Assembly: GCF_000719555.1 (NCBI RefSeq)
Contig: NZ_JOGX01000009.1
Location: 62,001-126,000 of the forward strand
Direction of reading: 5' to 3'
DNA length: 64,000 nt
Origin: Streptomyces sp. NRRL F-5727
GTDB lineage: Bacteria > Actinomycetota > Actinomycetes > Streptomycetales > Streptomycetaceae
A model generated the notes under the pieces. It made no database searches. It was not told where the DNA came from and worked only from the letters and a program-made list of their open reading frames with translations. Of the stretch, positions 62,308 to 64,000 are shown piece by piece (within the stretch, counting starts at the first letter, position 1; each line of letters starts with the position of its first letter). Both the position numbers and the translations under genes were made by a program.

Positions 62308-63411
62308 ATGGCCACCGCCCCCCGTCCCCGCACCACCACCCGCGACCCCGAGGAGCTGGCCGCCCGGCTGACCGCCTGGCTCGACCGCAGGCTGCCCGGC
62401 GCCACCGTCTCCGGGCTCGCCGTGCCCGGCTCCAACGGCATGTCCAGCGAGACGCTGCTCTTCGACCTGGAGCACCCGGACGCCCCGGTGCGCGGCTGCG
62501 CCCTGCGGCTGGCCGCCGACCCCGCCGCGTACACCGTCTTCCCCGTCTACGACATGGCCCGCCAGCACCGGGTGATGGGGCTCGTCGCCGACCACACCGA
62601 CGTGCCCGTCCCGCGCGTGCTGTGGCTGGAGGAGGACCCGGAACCGCTCGGCGCCCCCTTCTTCGTGATGGCCCGCGCCGAGGGGCGCGTGCCGCCGGAC
62701 GTCATGCCGTACACGTACGAGGGGAACTGGCTGCACGCCGCCACCGACGCCCAACGGGCCGTGCTGGAGGCGGAGTCGGTGGCGGTCCTCGCCCGGCTCC
62801 ACGACCAGTTCCCGGCGAAGGAGGCCGAGTTCCTGCTCCCGGACGGCACCGGCAGCCCGCTGCGCCGGCACGTCGACGCCCAACGCGCCTACTACGCCTG
62901 GGTGGTGGACGGACTCGCGCCCTCACCGCTGATCGAGGCCGGCTTCGCGCGCCTGGAGGAGCTGTGGCCGGACGACGAGGGGCCGGCCGTGCTCTGCTGG
63001 GGCGACGCCCGGATCGGGAACATCGTCTACGACGGCTTCACCCCGGCCGCCGTCCTCGACTGGGAGATGGCGGCCTGCGCGCCCCGCGAGGTCGACCTCG
63101 GCTGGACCGTCTACCTGCACCGCTTCTTCCAGGACCTGACCGTGGGCTTCGGCCAGCCCGGACTCCCCGGCCTCCTGCGCCGCGAGGCGGTCGAGCGGCG
63201 GTACGCCGAACTCACCGGGCACACCCCGCGCGCGATGGAGTTCCACACCCTGTACGCGGCGCTGCGGCACGCGATCGTGATGCTGAGGATCGCGTACCGC
63301 CAGGCGTACTTCGGCGAGGTCGAGGTCCCCGCGGACCCCGACCGGCTCATCCTGCACCACGCCGCCCTCGCGGCGATGGTGCGCGGCGCCTACTGGACCG
63401 AAGTGGGCTGA
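62308..63411 (+). CDS. APH-fold phosphotransferase (ACAD10-like)
   Basis: The 367-residue protein has the aminoglycoside-phosphotransferase fold. The nucleotide part includes LRLAADPAAYTVFPVYD; the catalytic loop is LCWGDARIGNIVYDG and the metal Asp lies in AVLDWEMAACAPRE. The usual HGD is WGD, as in the ACAD10-like subgroup, which phosphorylates lipid hydroxyl groups rather than antibiotics. It follows the DUF7064-like gene, and the two probably act on one substrate. Confidence 0.85.
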   Translation: MATAPRPRTTTRDPEELAARLTAWLDRRLPGATVSGLAVPGSNGMSSETLLFDLEHPDAPVRGCALRLAADPAAYTVFPVYDMARQHRVMGLVADHTDVPVPRVLWLEEDPEPLGAPFFVMARAEGRVPPDVMPYTYEGNWLHAATDAQRAVLEAESVAVLARLHDQFPAKEAEFLLPDGTGSPLRRHVDAQRAYYAWVVDGLAPSPLIEAGFARLEELWPDDEGPAVLCWGDARIGNIVYDGFTPAAVLDWEMAACAPREVDLGWTVYLHRFFQDLTVGFGQPGLPGLLRREAVERRYAELTGHTPRAMEFHTLYAALRHAIVMLRIAYRQAYFGEVEVPADPDRLILHHAALAAMVRGAYWTEVG

Positions 63412-63414
63412 GGC

Positions 63415-63783
63415 TCAGGCCGCGCGGCGCAGCTGGGCCGCGCGGATCGGCCGCGAGCCCGGACCGCCGATGTGCGAGAAGGGCTGCGTCCGCCAGTCGA
63501 GGCCCTGCGGCAGCGTCAGGAGCAGCGCGGTGTCCTGCTCCTGGACGCCGGCCTCGTCGTCGGCGGAGGGCGCCTCGGCGGCGGGCCGACCGGTGCCCGG
63601 GCAGACCGTGAGGGTGAAGGGGTTCCACGCCGACGGGCACAGCGCGTGCTCGGGCAGCGCGTCCTCGTCCGCCAGCAGCGCGATCGGCTGATCGCACTCC
63701 GGGCAGATCACGCGGAACATCTCGAACGTGTCGTACGCGTCGAACTCATCGGACGGCTCGACGGAATCAACGGGCTCCAGCAT
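63415..63783 (-). CDS. Small conserved protein with a CxxC pair
   Basis: The 122-residue acidic protein starts MLEPVDSVEPSDEFDAYDTF and contains VICPECDQPIALL, then further cysteines in ALCPSAWN and TVCPGTG, which could form a zinc-ribbon-like site. ATG 63783 has GGGGGAG upstream, so the 22 residues of open frame before it are not used. The function is unknown. The last 217 bases of the window hold only its upstream region; I see no other feature there. Confidence 0.75.
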   Translation of the reverse strand: MLEPVDSVEPSDEFDAYDTFEMFRVICPECDQPIALLADEDALPEHALCPSAWNPFTLTVCPGTGRPAAEAPSADDEAGVQEQDTALLLTLPQGLDWRTQPFSHIGGPGSRPIRAAQLRRAA

Positions 63784-64000
63784 GGAGAACTCCCCCTCGG
63801 ACAGGTCGGCCGGTACTGTGCGGCCGGGACCACAGCAAGCCCTTCCCATACGGAACTCCGCATAACCGTGAGCGGGCCCCCGACGGCGCCCGCAAACCTG
63901 TGGCGTTCGTCACATGCCCGTCGCAGGTGCCGCGCGGAAGCCCATAGCGGTGCATACGGCCCGCACCCGGCTGGGCCCCGGACCCTTCGGCGCAATAGGG

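Noticed and set aside
62308..63411. An antibiotic-resistance aminoglycoside phosphotransferase
   Set aside because: The catalytic loop WGDARIGN and the DUF7064-like neighbour fit the ACAD10-like lipid-linked kinases; there is no antibiotic-cluster context.

Overview
This window is a linear piece of a Streptomyces chromosome, or that of a very close actinomycete. The evidence is the very high G+C content with a strong codon third-position bias, frequent GTG starts, and ATGA/GTGA 4-bp overlaps. Marker genes agree: bldD, sihF, the actinobacterial gene order gmk-rpoZ-coaBC-metK-priA, GuaB1, and chitinase promoters with DasR-type boxes. I see no rRNA, tRNA, CRISPR array, prophage or intact insertion sequence.

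Positions 1-26000 are conserved core. The end of efp and nusB face bldD (developmental c-di-GMP sensor). Then comes the whole pyrimidine pathway as one operon: pyrR, pyrB, pyrC, a membrane protein, carA, carB, pyrD, pyrF. Its leader carries a PyrR-binding loop that includes the ribosome binding site. Next are sihF (nucleoid protein), gmk, rpoZ, coaBC, metK, a degenerate priA, a small HTH regulator, fmt, rsmB, rpe and a SorC-type regulator. A lipoprotein RNase of the RNase Sa type with an overlapping barstar-like gene, and the GMP reductase guaB1, close this part.

Positions 26000-37700 are metabolic and transport genes. The best-defined block (27899-32726) is a cationic amino acid permease, an Lrp/AsnC regulator, a nitrilase-family amidase (DavA-like) and a flavin monooxygenase clearly like lysine 2-monooxygenase (DavB). 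This reads as lysine uptake plus oxidation to 5-aminovalerate. Both promoters of the block carry the same three-box pattern at nearly the same spacing. A DUF5995 gene, an NCS2 uracil/xanthine permease and a divergent MFS/ROK pair follow.

Positions 37757-46017 hold a secreted GH18 chitinase with two DasR/chitinase boxes, then an FMN riboswitch and the riboflavin operon (ribD, ribE, ribM, ribBA, ribH), then hisE-hisG. Positions 46053-53521 hold a PH-domain membrane protein, two CNNM/CBS transporters behind a strongly structured leader, an orphan EccA-like AAA ATPase with a possible small RNA in its leader, a uridine-kinase-like gene and a Tat-type C39 peptidase.

Positions 53540-60137 look like an accessory island: an HxlR regulator, a possible tiny ORF, a type II thioesterase, a three-gene ECF transporter (S component with a TTA codon) and an asparagine synthetase with its own promoter. 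No NRPS or PKS gene is present, so the product that the thioesterase and transporter serve is unknown. The last 4 kb carry a small membrane protein, a Pro/Ala-rich protein, a TetR-type palindrome followed by a DUF7064-like gene and an APH-fold kinase, and a small Cys-containing conserved protein.
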